Assembly (NCBI GenBank): GCA_902605215.1 | Contig: CACLBX010000006.1 | Span: 1-34,576 of the forward strand | Direction of reading: 5' to 3' | DNA: 34,576 nucleotides | Origin: an uncultured Pelagibacteraceae bacterium | Lineage (GTDB): Bacteria > Pseudomonadota > Alphaproteobacteria > Pelagibacterales > AG-422-B15 | Shown here: one piece after another, positions 16,800 through 24,529 of the stretch | Layout of the letters: every line of letters begins with the position of its first letter | Position numbering within the stretch: position 1 is the first letter of the stretch | Program-made: the position numbers and the translations under genes | The notes under the pieces: model-generated | What the model was told of the DNA's origin: nothing | The model's database searches: none | The model's input: the letters and a program-made list of their open reading frames with translations, nothing else

Positions 16800-16835
16800 T
16801 TATTATTATTTTTTATCGATAAAAATTAATAATAA
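16800..16835. repeat. 36-bp near-perfect palindrome in a divergent gene gap
   Basis: Arms 16800-16817 and 16818-16835 are complementary at 17 of 18 positions; the core TTTTTATCGATAAAAA (16810-16825) is perfect. The sequence is almost all A/T, so chance pairing is easier than in balanced DNA, and it lacks the GC stem of a terminator. It lies between the minus-strand winged-helix-like gene and the plus-strand small gene at 16931, where an operator controlling both would sit. Confidence 0.5.
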
Positions 16836-16930
16836 TTACTTGCCACATTGGCTACTTATATTAGAATGATACTAATTATCAATAAAAGTAGTAAATTTGC
16901 TTCTTCATATTATAAATAAATTTAATAATT

Positions 16931-17158
16931 GTGGATAAAGAGAACTCATCTGCAATTTGGAAGTTAATTCAAGAAACAGGTGATGGCTTGAAAGATAAGC
17001 TTCTACCGCATCCAAATCATCCTAAAGGTAGAAATCCTTACGCTCATGTGGCCTTAATGGTTAAAAATCATTTTGGAATGTCTTACAAGGATGTATCTGA
17101 TGATAAGATGGAGGAAGTAAAAGAATATTTAAACTATCTGAGAGAGAACCCCGAATGA
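16931..17158 (+). CDS. 75-aa conserved-looking hypothetical protein
   Basis: A small soluble protein reading from GTG at 16931. It has a charged N terminus, the segment LLPHPNHPKGRNPYAHVALMVKNHFG and an acidic helical C terminus (DDKMEEVKEYLNYLRENPE). The regular mix of residues and the HPNHPKGRNPYAHV stretch look selected rather than random. No domain is recognised and no function is offered. The GTG lies inside TGTGGATAA, which also reads as a reverse DnaA box, probably by chance. No Shine-Dalgarno sequence is obvious. It converges on the sterol-desaturase-family gene with a 4-bp gap. Confidence 0.7.
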   Translation: MDKENSSAIWKLIQETGDGLKDKLLPHPNHPKGRNPYAHVALMVKNHFGMSYKDVSDDKMEEVKEYLNYLRENPE

Positions 17159-17162
17159 ATAT

Positions 17163-17993
17163 CTAGCTCTTTGGTTTCCATTCCGGTGTGCCAAAAAAAG
17201 ACAAAAGTTTACTTTTAATCCCCTTGGATTTTTTGAAATCTTTATACATTGAATGCCAGAACATAAAGGTAATTTTTATGGGATTGAAGGTATTAACATT
17301 TTCTCGGATTCCATACGTAACTTCTTCTTTTTCTGCTGCATAGGTTCTAAATAATTTATCCCATATAATTAAAAGATTCCCATAATTCTTATCAATATAA
17401 ACTTTGTTGCTGCCGTGGTGCACGCGGTGATGGGAAGGTGTAATGAATATATATTCAAGAATACCAAGTTTATTAACCCATTTAGTATGAGTCAGTAATC
17501 CGTATAACGTAGATACTGCACCTGCTATAGCAGTTATGATTGGATCAAAACCAATGAGAGGCATTAGCGCAAAAAAAGGAACTTTTGTTAAAGGACCAAA
17601 CCATGCTTGTCTGAGAGCCACTGTGAAATTCATTTCCTCACTTGAATGGTGATTCATATGAACAGCCCACAATAGTCTAACTCGATGTGAGCATCGATGA
17701 TACCAATAATATACAAAGTCGATGATTATGAATGTCAGAGCCCATACTAACCAAGTAGGTAAGAGTTCGTTTACCGTAATTAATTTGTATTGATAGAGAA
17801 AAAGTGAAAAAAAGAAGATTGAGCTTTTAGTCATAAGTGACACTGTAACATTACCGAGCAAAAGACCAAATCCAGCAATAGAGTCCTTTAGTTTATAGTA
17901 CCCAAGATTATTAATTGTTGAATATGTCACCTCGCCCGCAATAAGCGCTAAAACGATAGGTAACCCGTACAAATATATATCTAATTCATTCAT
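17163..17993 (-). CDS. Sterol desaturase / fatty-acid hydroxylase superfamily membrane enzyme
   Basis: A 276-aa integral membrane di-iron oxygenase from the ATG at 17993 (MNELDIYLYG). The open frame continues to 18065, but the extra residues overlap the divergent gene's leader. The histidine clusters that bind iron are all present: HRCSH (99-103), HMNHH (112-116) and HHRVHH (188-193), between hydrophobic helices. Likely chemistry is O2-dependent hydroxylation or desaturation of a lipid such as a sterol, hopanoid, carotenoid or ornithine-lipid acyl chain; the substrate is not deducible. It is divergent from the Gly/Ser-rich TPR gene with 47 bp between starts. Confidence 0.9.
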   Translation of the reverse strand: MNELDIYLYGLPIVLALIAGEVTYSTINNLGYYKLKDSIAGFGLLLGNVTVSLMTKSSIFFFSLFLYQYKLITVNELLPTWLVWALTFIIIDFVYYWYHRCSHRVRLLWAVHMNHHSSEEMNFTVALRQAWFGPLTKVPFFALMPLIGFDPIITAIAGAVSTLYGLLTHTKWVNKLGILEYIFITPSHHRVHHGSNKVYIDKNYGNLLIIWDKLFRTYAAEKEEVTYGIRENVNTFNPIKITFMFWHSMYKDFKKSKGIKSKLLSFFGTPEWKPKS

Positions 17994-18040
17994 ATCTATT
18001 TCTATTGAAATATATAACATTAGATCTAAATGATAAAAGT

Positions 18041-18619
18041 ATGAAAAAAATATTATTTGTAACAATAATTACATTTACCCTCATCTTCTCTGCATTTGCT
18101 GCAGGAAGTGGAGGCTCAGGCGGTAGTTCTGGAGGCTCAGGCGGTAGTTCTGGAGGCTCAGGCGGTAGTTCTGGCTCAGGTGGTAGCTCCGGAGATTCGG
18201 GAGGTAGAGGTGAATCAGATGGTTCAGGATACAGAGGTTCAACAGGCTTGGATGCAGAATTAAAAAAAATTATTTTTGAAATAGAGAAAAACAAGAACTA
18301 TGAAGGTGCTCTGAAGGATTTAGAAGTTTATGTTTACGAGAATCCTGAAAATGCCCATGGATGGAATTTTATTGGATTTACAAGTAGAAAGCTCAGTAAG
18401 TATGATGATGCCGAATTATATTATAAAACTGGTCTAGAGATTAATCCTGATCATGAAGGTATATTAGCATACCAGGGGGAACTTTTTCTAGAAACTGAAA
18501 GGTATGAGCAAGCCCTCCAAAACCATGCAAAATTGATAGATCTCTGTAATTTTAATTGTTACGAAAAAAAAGAATTGAGCAGAGCTATTGCTCAATATGA
18601 AAGTGAAAATAATCTCTAA
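18041..18619 (+). CDS. Secreted Gly/Ser-rich TPR-repeat protein
   Basis: A 192-aa exported protein from the ATG at 18041 (MKKILFVTIITFTLIFSAFAAG); the signal peptide ends near residue 20-21, and the upstream in-frame ATG at 18005 is less credible. Residues 22-66 are a Gly/Ser tract built from a 21-bp tandem repeat. From about residue 76 onward are helical tetratricopeptide repeats, with characteristic NYEGALKDLEVYVYENPENAHGW, YDDAELYYKTGLEINPDHEG and RYEQALQNHAKLIDLC. The protein probably acts as a periplasmic or surface scaffold. It is the first of five same-strand genes in an envelope-related cluster. The nearby divergent gene is the desaturase-like enzyme. Confidence 0.85.
   Translation: MKKILFVTIITFTLIFSAFAAGSGGSGGSSGGSGGSSGGSGGSSGSGGSSGDSGGRGESDGSGYRGSTGLDAELKKIIFEIEKNKNYEGALKDLEVYVYENPENAHGWNFIGFTSRKLSKYDDAELYYKTGLEINPDHEGILAYQGELFLETERYEQALQNHAKLIDLCNFNCYEKKELSRAIAQYESENNL
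18110..18190 (+). repeat. 21-bp tandem repeat encoding GGSGGSS
   Basis: Three identical 21-bp units (18110-18130, 18131-18151, 18152-18172), each starting GGAGGCTCAGG, encode the heptapeptide GGSGGSS. A degenerate partial copy follows at 18173-18190. Perfect copies suggest recent expansion by slippage, so unit number may vary between relatives. Because 21 is a multiple of three, copy changes keep the frame and only alter linker length between the signal peptide and the TPR domain. Confidence 0.95.
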
Positions 18620-18641
18620 TTTGTTGATTTCTTTGAAATCC

Positions 18642-18660
18642 CTAATTAAGCTCTAATTAG
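18642..18660 (+). other. Short inverted repeat between the TPR gene and the small membrane gene
   Basis: CTAATTA (18642-18648) is complementary to TAATTAG (18654-18660), with a 5-nt loop, ending 8 bp before the ATG at 18668. It could form a weak hairpin at the ribosome-binding position or be an AT-rich coincidence. It lacks a GC stem and T run, so it is not a convincing terminator. Confidence 0.3.
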
Positions 18661-18667
18661 AAACAAA

Positions 18668-18886
18668 ATGATTAAATTCTTAGTATTCTTTGTATTGGGC
18701 GCAGCAACCTTGTATTTTATCATACGTTCCTTCGTTAATAGTGAGCCTGGAAGAGTAGCAAGATTCTTCAAAGTGATTTTTGTGGCAGCAATTATTTTTA
18801 GCATTGTTTATTTTTTATTCAGAGGGAATGTAGGTTTTCTTGCCCCATTAATAGGTCTCGCTAGAAGATTGCTGGTTGGGTTTTAA
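18668..18886 (+). CDS. 72-aa two-helix membrane protein
   Basis: A small inner-membrane protein with hydrophobic segments at about residues 3-20 (KFLVFFVLGAATLYFIIRS) and 37-54 (VIFVAAIIFSIVYFLF), and a basic C terminus GLARRLLVGF. The layout resembles the N-terminal membrane part of alphaproteobacterial membrane-bound DnaJ-domain proteins, but no J domain (HPD) follows. It may be a stand-alone or shortened relative; that comparison is from memory and uncertain. It ends 3 bp before the cupredoxin/beta-helix gene, so translational coupling is likely. Confidence 0.75.
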   Translation: MIKFLVFFVLGAATLYFIIRSFVNSEPGRVARFFKVIFVAAIIFSIVYFLFRGNVGFLAPLIGLARRLLVGF

Positions 18887-18889
18887 AAG

Positions 18890-20551
18890 ATGGAACAATT
18901 GTTTAGGAAAATTTCAATTATCATCTTCTTTTTTATTTCATCGATTATTTTCTTTACTTCGTGTGATAATGGTTCGGATCAGTCAGCCGCTTTTACAGGT
19001 GTTAGGGTAATAGATAATTCTTATTCTCCACCTGTCGTTCGAATAAATCCTGGGGGCAAAGTACGGTTTAATAATTGGGGCAACAATCCTCATAATGTAA
19101 TTTCTGTTGATGAAAGTTGGGGCTCCCTAGCAGAAATTCCCAAAGGGGATTATCTAGATATAAATTATGAAAATGAGGGGTTATATAAATATTTATGCTC
19201 ATTCCACGCTTCACCAGATGGAAAATGGGGTATGGTTGGTTCTGTTGTTGTAGGTGATATAAATTATGAAGATTATACTAACTTTTCAAAAAAAGATGTG
19301 GTTTCTAGATTTACAGGGAATGTTAGGCACGTACCTGATAAATACGAAACTATTCAAGATGCTGTAAATGCTTCAAACCCGGGTGATCTTGTTTTAATCA
19401 AACCAGGTATTTACTATGAGGAAGTAGTCGTAAACGTTCCCTCAATTACTATCAGAGGTTGGGATAGAAACACAACAATCATTGATGGAGAGTTTGAGAG
19501 AGGTAATGGTGTATTGGTTGCAGGCGTTGATGGAGTAGTCATAGAAAATATAACAGCTAGAAACGCATTGCTTAATGGTTTTTACTGGGCGACGGTGAAA
19601 GGGTATAGGGGTTCTTATTTAACAGCCTATAATAATGGAGATTATGGTGTGTATGCTTTTGATGCTGTAGATGGAGTTTTAGATCATTCTTACGCTTCTG
19701 GTTCACCTGATGCAGGTTTTTATATTGGTCAATGTTATCCATGCGATGCAATTGTAAATGATGTGATTTCTGAAAATAATGGACTTGGTTATTCTGGTAC
19801 AAACTCGGGTGGCTCTCTTTATATTGTAAGTTCAGTGTTTAAAAATAATAAAGGTGGATTGGCGCCCAATACTTTGGACTCAGAACTTCTACCTCCAGAA
19901 AGAGAAACTTTTATTATCGGAAATCTGATTGAAAATAATAACAACTTAGATGCTCCTGCTACTCAATCAACTAATTTATCGCTTGGCAATGGGGTTGTTA
20001 TTGCAGGAGGAAATAACAACATTATCAAAAATAATGTCATAGCCAATCATAATCTTTATGGAGTTATTATAACTGCAACAGCAGATGTGAATTACTGGCC
20101 TGCTCATGGGAATCGGGTTGAAAGTAATTTAATTATAAATTCTAAAAGAGCCGATATTGCATCTAGTGGCTTGTCTAATTTAGGTAATTGTTTTGAAAAC
20201 AATTATTTCAACACATCAATTCCACCTGGCTTACAAACTTTAAATAAATGTGACTCTTCCTTTTTTCCCTTAAGCGCGGATCTATCAGGTATGTGGTCTT
20301 CTCTAGCACGTGTAATTCAGACTGGTAATGGAAACTATAATCAAGGTGATTGGCGTTCATTTGAAGCGCCTGCTAACCAACCTAATATGCCCATTATGGA
20401 TGAATTAAAAAGTCTTGGTTATGATAAAACTACATTGCCTATTACAAAAATATGGAGCTCAGTTAAGCCTGCAGTTGAGGTTTTTAGTCAATATGAGTAT
20501 GTTTTAGACGAAATAGAACTGCCACAAGAAGCTAGAAACTATTTGAACTAA
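18890..20551 (+). CDS. Lipoprotein with cupredoxin domain fused to a right-handed parallel beta-helix (NosD-like)
   Basis: A 553-aa exported lipoprotein. The hydrophobic signal is followed by FTSC with lipid-site C25. Residues 35-120 form a plastocyanin-type copper domain with likely ligands H68 (NNPHNV), C103, H106 (LCSFH) and M115. After a linker, about residues 145-470 form a parallel beta-helix with the pectate-lyase/NosD start VPDKYETIQDAVNASNPGDLV and IKPGIYYEEVVV, then many Asn-rich turns (NNGDYGVYA, NNIIKNNVIANHNLYGVII). The fusion suggests copper-dependent redox activity coupled to binding of a polysaccharide or other surface ligand; this is inference. No other nos genes are present, so nitrous-oxide reductase maturation is not implied. 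Confidence 0.88.
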   Translation: MEQLFRKISIIIFFFISSIIFFTSCDNGSDQSAAFTGVRVIDNSYSPPVVRINPGGKVRFNNWGNNPHNVISVDESWGSLAEIPKGDYLDINYENEGLYKYLCSFHASPDGKWGMVGSVVVGDINYEDYTNFSKKDVVSRFTGNVRHVPDKYETIQDAVNASNPGDLVLIKPGIYYEEVVVNVPSITIRGWDRNTTIIDGEFERGNGVLVAGVDGVVIENITARNALLNGFYWATVKGYRGSYLTAYNNGDYGVYAFDAVDGVLDHSYASGSPDAGFYIGQCYPCDAIVNDVISENNGLGYSGTNSGGSLYIVSSVFKNNKGGLAPNTLDSELLPPERETFIIGNLIENNNNLDAPATQSTNLSLGNGVVIAGGNNNIIKNNVIANHNLYGVIITATADVNYWPAHGNRVESNLIINSKRADIASSGLSNLGNCFENNYFNTSIPPGLQTLNKCDSSFFPLSADLSGMWSSLARVIQTGNGNYNQGDWRSFEAPANQPNMPIMDELKSLGYDKTTLPITKIWSSVKPAVEVFSQYEYVLDEIELPQEARNYLN

Positions 20552-20591
20552 TCCTCTAATTGTTTAACCTGTAATCAGGAGATAATAATAA

Positions 20592-20912
20592 ATGCCAGGC
20601 GTTACTTTTTTTCCATTAGAGGATGTTCCGTTCTTATCGCTCTTTTTCAATTTTTATGGATATTATCTTCCGATCTTCTTGTATGCCACTTGGACGGCAA
20701 CAGCCTTATTTGACTTACATATTGGCAAATATAGAAGTATTCCTTCTAAAATAACTTGGACACTTGTTTTGATGTTCATTCCTTTAGTTGGCCCACTTAT
20801 TTATCATATGTTTGCAGCTAGGGAATTGGATGTTGTCATTAGAGCTACGATGATTTTTGGAGGCATAGCTGTTATGACAATCGTTTTTCTTTATCTTGGT
20901 CTCGCACTTTAG
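20592..20912 (+). CDS. Small membrane protein with PLDc_N-like segment
   Basis: A 106-aa inner-membrane protein with three hydrophobic segments. The central part, SKITWTLVLMFIPLVGPLIYHMF, matches the phospholipase-D-nuclease N-terminal domain pattern (W-x-L-x-x-x-x-P-x-x-G-x-x-x-Y), a membrane module often found alone. No catalytic HKD motif is present. It lies 40 bp after the cupredoxin/beta-helix gene and 6 bp before the NlpC/P60 gene on the same strand, so it probably belongs to the same transcript and may anchor or assist the lipoprotein. The function is unknown. Confidence 0.8.
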   Translation: MPGVTFFPLEDVPFLSLFFNFYGYYLPIFLYATWTATALFDLHIGKYRSIPSKITWTLVLMFIPLVGPLIYHMFAARELDVVIRATMIFGGIAVMTIVFLYLGLAL

Positions 20913-20918
20913 ATAAAA

Positions 20919-21749
20919 GTGAAGTTCGACTCTCGTATAACGCCTATCAAAAGTAATTTAGCCGCCTCTTCATATAGATATATTGTTAAAAGAGCAAAAT
21001 ATTCAAAAGGAACAAAGTACACAGTAGTCTGCTCGTTTGCGCCCTTATATTTAGATAAAAAATCTAAATTAAGTACTCAGCTTTTATTTGGAGAAGAGTG
21101 TATTGCTTATGAAGTATCTAATGGTTGGTCTTGGGTTCAATCATTAAGGGACCAATATGTAGGATACACACCAACAGTTAATCTATCTAAAAAATTATTT
21201 AAGCCTACTCATAAAGTAACATCTCTGCGAACTTACATTTACAAAGAACCTAATATCAAAAGTAAAGATCTGTTATACTTAAGCTTTAATTCAGTTTTAG
21301 AAGTAAAAAAAATAAAAGGAAAATTTTCTCTTGTCAATGGTATTGGTTGGTGTCCGACAAGTGATTTATCTGCTATTGATCAGGCGGGGTTTAATAGAGT
21401 GATATATGCAAAGCAGTATTTAAATACTCCTTATTTATGGGGAGGTCGAGACTCTATGGGGTTAGACTGCTCGGGACTCATTCAAAATATAGTACAAATT
21501 AATAATAAAATATTTCCAAGAGATACTGATATGCAAGAAATTTTCATAACCAAAGAGATTATGCATGAAAAAAAACTTAAGGCAGGAGATCTAATTTTTT
21601 GGGATGGCCATGTAGCTATGATGATTGATAATAAGAATATCATCCATGCTAATGCTTATCATATGAAAACAGCAATAGAGTTATTAAGCACAGCTAAAAA
21701 AAGAATATTCAAAACAAATGGAAAAATAAAAAAAATGGGAAGACTTTAG
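20919..21749 (+). CDS. NlpC/P60 (C40) family peptidase with SH3-like domains
   Basis: A 276-aa cysteine peptidase that probably cleaves gamma-D-Glu-diaminopimelate bonds in peptidoglycan peptides. The reading starts at GTG 20919 (KFDSRITPIKSN). Residues 30-150 contain two bacterial SH3-like segments (WSWVQSLRDQYVGY; LRTYIYKEPNIKSKDLL), and the catalytic domain begins at YLNTPYLWGGRDSMGLDCSG with C184, H231 (DGHVAMM) and H243 (HANAYH). No signal peptide is seen, so it may act on imported muropeptides in the cytoplasm. The convergent AmpG-like muropeptide permease 1 bp away supports a peptidoglycan-recycling role. Confidence 0.92.
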   Translation: MKFDSRITPIKSNLAASSYRYIVKRAKYSKGTKYTVVCSFAPLYLDKKSKLSTQLLFGEECIAYEVSNGWSWVQSLRDQYVGYTPTVNLSKKLFKPTHKVTSLRTYIYKEPNIKSKDLLYLSFNSVLEVKKIKGKFSLVNGIGWCPTSDLSAIDQAGFNRVIYAKQYLNTPYLWGGRDSMGLDCSGLIQNIVQINNKIFPRDTDMQEIFITKEIMHEKKLKAGDLIFWDGHVAMMIDNKNIIHANAYHMKTAIELLSTAKKRIFKTNGKIKKMGRL

Positions 21750-21750
21750 A

Positions 21751-23082
21751 TTAACTAAAGTTAAATTTATTTCTTATAAACCAGAGTAGTAGCAGTGAAG
21801 GTATTACCATTAAGGCAGTAATTATAAAGAATGTCCCCCAATCACCCTGCAGCCAATCTACAAGCGAACCTGACGAGGATGCCATAAGAGTTCTGCCAGC
21901 AGTTCCAAGAGAGGCAAGAAGGGCATACTGTGTTGCAGTATAAGTACGGTCAACAAGTAAAGAAATAAATGTAACAAAAGCAACGGTTGCAAACGCAGCA
22001 GCAAGGTCGTCAAGAAGTACAGCAGCAGCAAATAATAATTCAGACTTATCTGACCATGCCATAAAGCTGAACATTATATTTGTGATAGCCATTGCTATCC
22101 CAGATATAAATAAGGCTTTTATAACTCCTGATTTAATGGCAAACCATCCCCCCAATAGAGTAAAGGTGATTGTTGTAATCCATCCGAGACCTTTTGAATA
22201 AATTGCAATATCAGATTTTGAAAATCCCATCTCGTCATAAAATATAATGGACATTCTTCCAAGAAAAGCCTCACCAATTTTAAAAAGAAAAATGAATCCA
22301 ATAATTAAGAAGCTAATGGTCACACCATTTTTTTTAAAGAAGCTAGTTAGTGGACTGATAATTGTGCTTATAAACCAAGCCGAAAATCCAGCCGCTTTAA
22401 AATTATCTTGATCTTGCTTTTGAGCATTTTGTCTATCATTAGATGTATCTTCAGGAATAAAAAGTAATCCAATATTAAATAAAAGTATTAATAGGCAAAG
22501 AAATATAAAAGTGAGCTGCCAGTAATTTGTAAATCCAACTACTTCTAAATAATCAGCAACAAATAACGTTAACATTCCTCCAATTTTATAACCTGTCCAC
22601 CATCCAACTACAGCAATCGATGCACCTGCAGCCATTGATGCTTTTTCATTTGCAGATATTTGTTCAATTCTAAGAGCGTCAATTGTTATATCTTGTGATG
22701 CTGACGAAATTGCAATTAATAACCCTAAGAAAATAATAACTTCAAGATTATTTATTGGACTTAGAAAACTCCAACAAATAAGACTGCACAAGATTATGAA
22801 TTGAAGAGATATTATCCATGATTTTCTATGACCTATTTTATCTGTTAGAAATGGTATTTTTATTCTATCAATTAAAGGAGCCCACAGAAAGTTAATTGCA
22901 TAAACTCCAAAAATTAAACCTGCCCATCCAATAGTACTTCTTGAAAGTTCAAAGTCTTTTAACCAAAGTGAAAGTGCACTGCCAATTATTACCCATGGGA
23001 AACCACTGATAGCACCCAAAAGTAAAATGCGAAGCATTCTGTTATCAAAATAAATTGATAAACTAACATTTTCTTTTGTCAT
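21751..23082 (-). CDS. ampG: AmpG-like MFS permease (muropeptide transport)
   Basis: A 443-aa inner-membrane permease of about twelve helices. The N terminus LRILLLGAISGFPWVIIGSALSLWLKD and WAPLIDRIKIPFLTDKIGHRKSW followed by SSASQDITIDALRIEQ are typical of the AmpG/acetyl-CoA-transporter-like MFS branch, which imports GlcNAc-anhydroMurNAc peptides. The adjacent convergent NlpC/P60 peptidase fits peptidoglycan recycling. No beta-lactamase or ampR/ampD genes are nearby. The symbol is a family assignment, not proof of substrate. Confidence 0.87.
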   Translation of the reverse strand: MTKENVSLSIYFDNRMLRILLLGAISGFPWVIIGSALSLWLKDFELSRSTIGWAGLIFGVYAINFLWAPLIDRIKIPFLTDKIGHRKSWIISLQFIILCSLICWSFLSPINNLEVIIFLGLLIAISSASQDITIDALRIEQISANEKASMAAGASIAVVGWWTGYKIGGMLTLFVADYLEVVGFTNYWQLTFIFLCLLILLFNIGLLFIPEDTSNDRQNAQKQDQDNFKAAGFSAWFISTIISPLTSFFKKNGVTISFLIIGFIFLFKIGEAFLGRMSIIFYDEMGFSKSDIAIYSKGLGWITTITFTLLGGWFAIKSGVIKALFISGIAMAITNIMFSFMAWSDKSELLFAAAVLLDDLAAAFATVAFVTFISLLVDRTYTATQYALLASLGTAGRTLMASSSGSLVDWLQGDWGTFFIITALMVIPSLLLLWFIRNKFNFS

Positions 23083-23144
23083 ACTAAATGAGAATAAGGT
23101 TTAGAGCCTGCAGCAGTCAATTAATATATTAAGTAATTATTAAC

Positions 23145-23699
23145 CTATTCAATTGGTGCGGGATTATCGCTAAAACTTCTTAAATAAAGAATAACATTTG
23201 CACGGTCTTTAGCTTTCTTAAGACCAACAAATGACATTTTAGTCCCTTTAATATATTTTTTTGGATTGATCAAATAACTATTTAATTGTTCGAATGTCCA
23301 ATCTCCCTCAAAAGCTGCCATTGCGCTGGAATATTTATAATCATCTTTTGAACCAATATCCTTATTTACAATATTCCATAACCCTGGACCAATTTTATTA
23401 GCTCCACCATTTTCCATAACGTGACACTGTGAACATTTCTTAAAAACTTTTTTACCTTTATCTAGGTCAGCGCTAGCAAGGAGAACTTGAATAGGGTCTT
23501 CCGTGGGAGCTTGGACAACTGCCTCAGTTGAAGTTGCAGCTGCATCCATTAATATTTCATCGCCACCTTCAACTTGATAAGCGGCTACCTTAGGTTTATC
23601 GACGTGATAGAGTATTTCACTAAAATTAGCCAAACCAATAAAGACAAGTGCTACTACTAAAATGCAGGCAACTATTTTATTAATTTCAAATGAATCCAT
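23145..23699 (-). CDS. Membrane-anchored cytochrome c (CycM/c552-like)
   Basis: A 184-aa mono-heme cytochrome with an uncleaved N-terminal anchor (residues 10-25, VACILVVALVFIGLA), an Ala/Pro/Glu-rich linker, and a class I cytochrome c domain. The heme motif CSQCH is at 89-93, and the Met ligand is M155 in KGTKMSFVGL. In alphaproteobacteria such proteins carry electrons from the bc1 complex to the aa3 oxidase. Its place beside divergent kdsB and pheA is a common alphaproteobacterial order. It is divergent from kdsB by 89 bp. Confidence 0.94.
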   Translation of the reverse strand: MDSFEINKIVACILVVALVFIGLANFSEILYHVDKPKVAAYQVEGGDEILMDAAATSTEAVVQAPTEDPIQVLLASADLDKGKKVFKKCSQCHVMENGGANKIGPGLWNIVNKDIGSKDDYKYSSAMAAFEGDWTFEQLNSYLINPKKYIKGTKMSFVGLKKAKDRANVILYLRSFSDNPAPIE

Positions 23700-23758
23700 A
23701 ATGTTTTTTAGCTGAATATATGATATTAATTAAACATTATTCTAATTTATTCAAGTTA

Positions 23759-23781
23759 TTATGCGTCTTCTAGTCGCATAA
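23759..23781 (+). promoter_or_regulatory. Hairpin directly upstream of the kdsB start codon
   Basis: TTATGCG (23759-23765) and CGCATAA (23775-23781) form a perfect seven-pair stem with a 9-nt loop, ending 7 bp before the kdsB ATG at 23789. It occupies the position of the ribosome-binding site, and no Shine-Dalgarno sequence is present. It could be a translational control hairpin or an operator for a dimeric regulator in the cycM/kdsB divergent gap. Confidence 0.5.
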
Positions 23782-23788
23782 AATCATT

Positions 23789-24529
23789 ATGATTACCCAA
23801 GAAAATACAGCAATTATTATACCTGCAAGACTTCAAGCAAGCAGACTTCCAAATAAACCTTTGCTTGAGATTAATGGCAAGCCAATGATCCAACACGTTT
23901 GGGAAAAGGCTATTTTGTCTCAACTCGGTGAGGTTCTTGTCGCTACAGATAATGTAGACATTAAAAATTTAATTGAAGGATTGGGGGGCAATGCATGCAT
24001 GACATCAGCAAAACATACATCTGGCACTGATCGAATATATGAGGCCTTGAATAAGTTTGATCTAGATCAAAGGATAGAATTTGTAATTAATTTACAAGGT
24101 GATCTTCCAACAATCAATTCACAAGCCCTCAGTACCGTGCTCAGTTTAATTGAAGAAGAGGGATCTGAAATGGGCACCTTAGCATCCGTTTTTAAGGATA
24201 AGTCGGAAATTAAAAAAAATCAGGTTGTTAAAGTATTTTGTGACTACAAAGAAAATGTAAATTCTACTCTGGCGATAAACTTCATAAGGAAGAATGATAA
24301 CTATGATGAAAATAAATTATATCACCACATTGGAATTTATTCATTTAGAAGAGAGACTCTTAAAAAGTTTGTTACTTTATCTCAGACGGAAAGAGAGAAT
24401 AATGAAAAGCTCGAACAATTAAGAGCTTTAGATAATAATATAAAAATAAAAGTTGGTTTAATTGACTTTTTGCCTTTGGGAGTTGACACTCCTGATGATT
24501 TAGAAGAAATTAAAAAGATTATAAAGTGA
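23789..24529 (+). CDS. kdsB: 3-deoxy-manno-octulosonate cytidylyltransferase
   Basis: Activates Kdo with CTP to CMP-Kdo for lipopolysaccharide inner-core synthesis, in the cytoplasm. It has 246 aa, the family length. It starts TAIIIPARLQASRLPNKPLLEI (nucleotide-binding loop with the PAR-x-x-S-x-R-L-P-x-K-P signature), then LVATDN, HTSGTDRI and INLQGDLP, and ends PLGVDTPDDLEEIKKI. It overlaps pheA by one base (TGATG), so translation is coupled. Its presence shows that the cell makes Kdo-containing LPS and is Gram-negative. Confidence 0.97.
   Translation: MITQENTAIIIPARLQASRLPNKPLLEINGKPMIQHVWEKAILSQLGEVLVATDNVDIKNLIEGLGGNACMTSAKHTSGTDRIYEALNKFDLDQRIEFVINLQGDLPTINSQALSTVLSLIEEEGSEMGTLASVFKDKSEIKKNQVVKVFCDYKENVNSTLAINFIRKNDNYDENKLYHHIGIYSFRRETLKKFVTLSQTERENNEKLEQLRALDNNIKIKVGLIDFLPLGVDTPDDLEEIKKIIK

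Noticed and set aside
16930-16938. TGTGGATAA, a reverse-orientation DnaA box.
   Set aside because: It forms the start codon region of the small gene at 16931, with no other boxes nearby; chance is the simpler explanation.
17986-18294. Minus-strand frame rich in Pro/Glu/Leu opposite the Gly/Ser repeat.
   Set aside because: It is the antisense shadow of the GGSGGSS repeat; the plus-strand protein has a signal peptide and TPR repeats.
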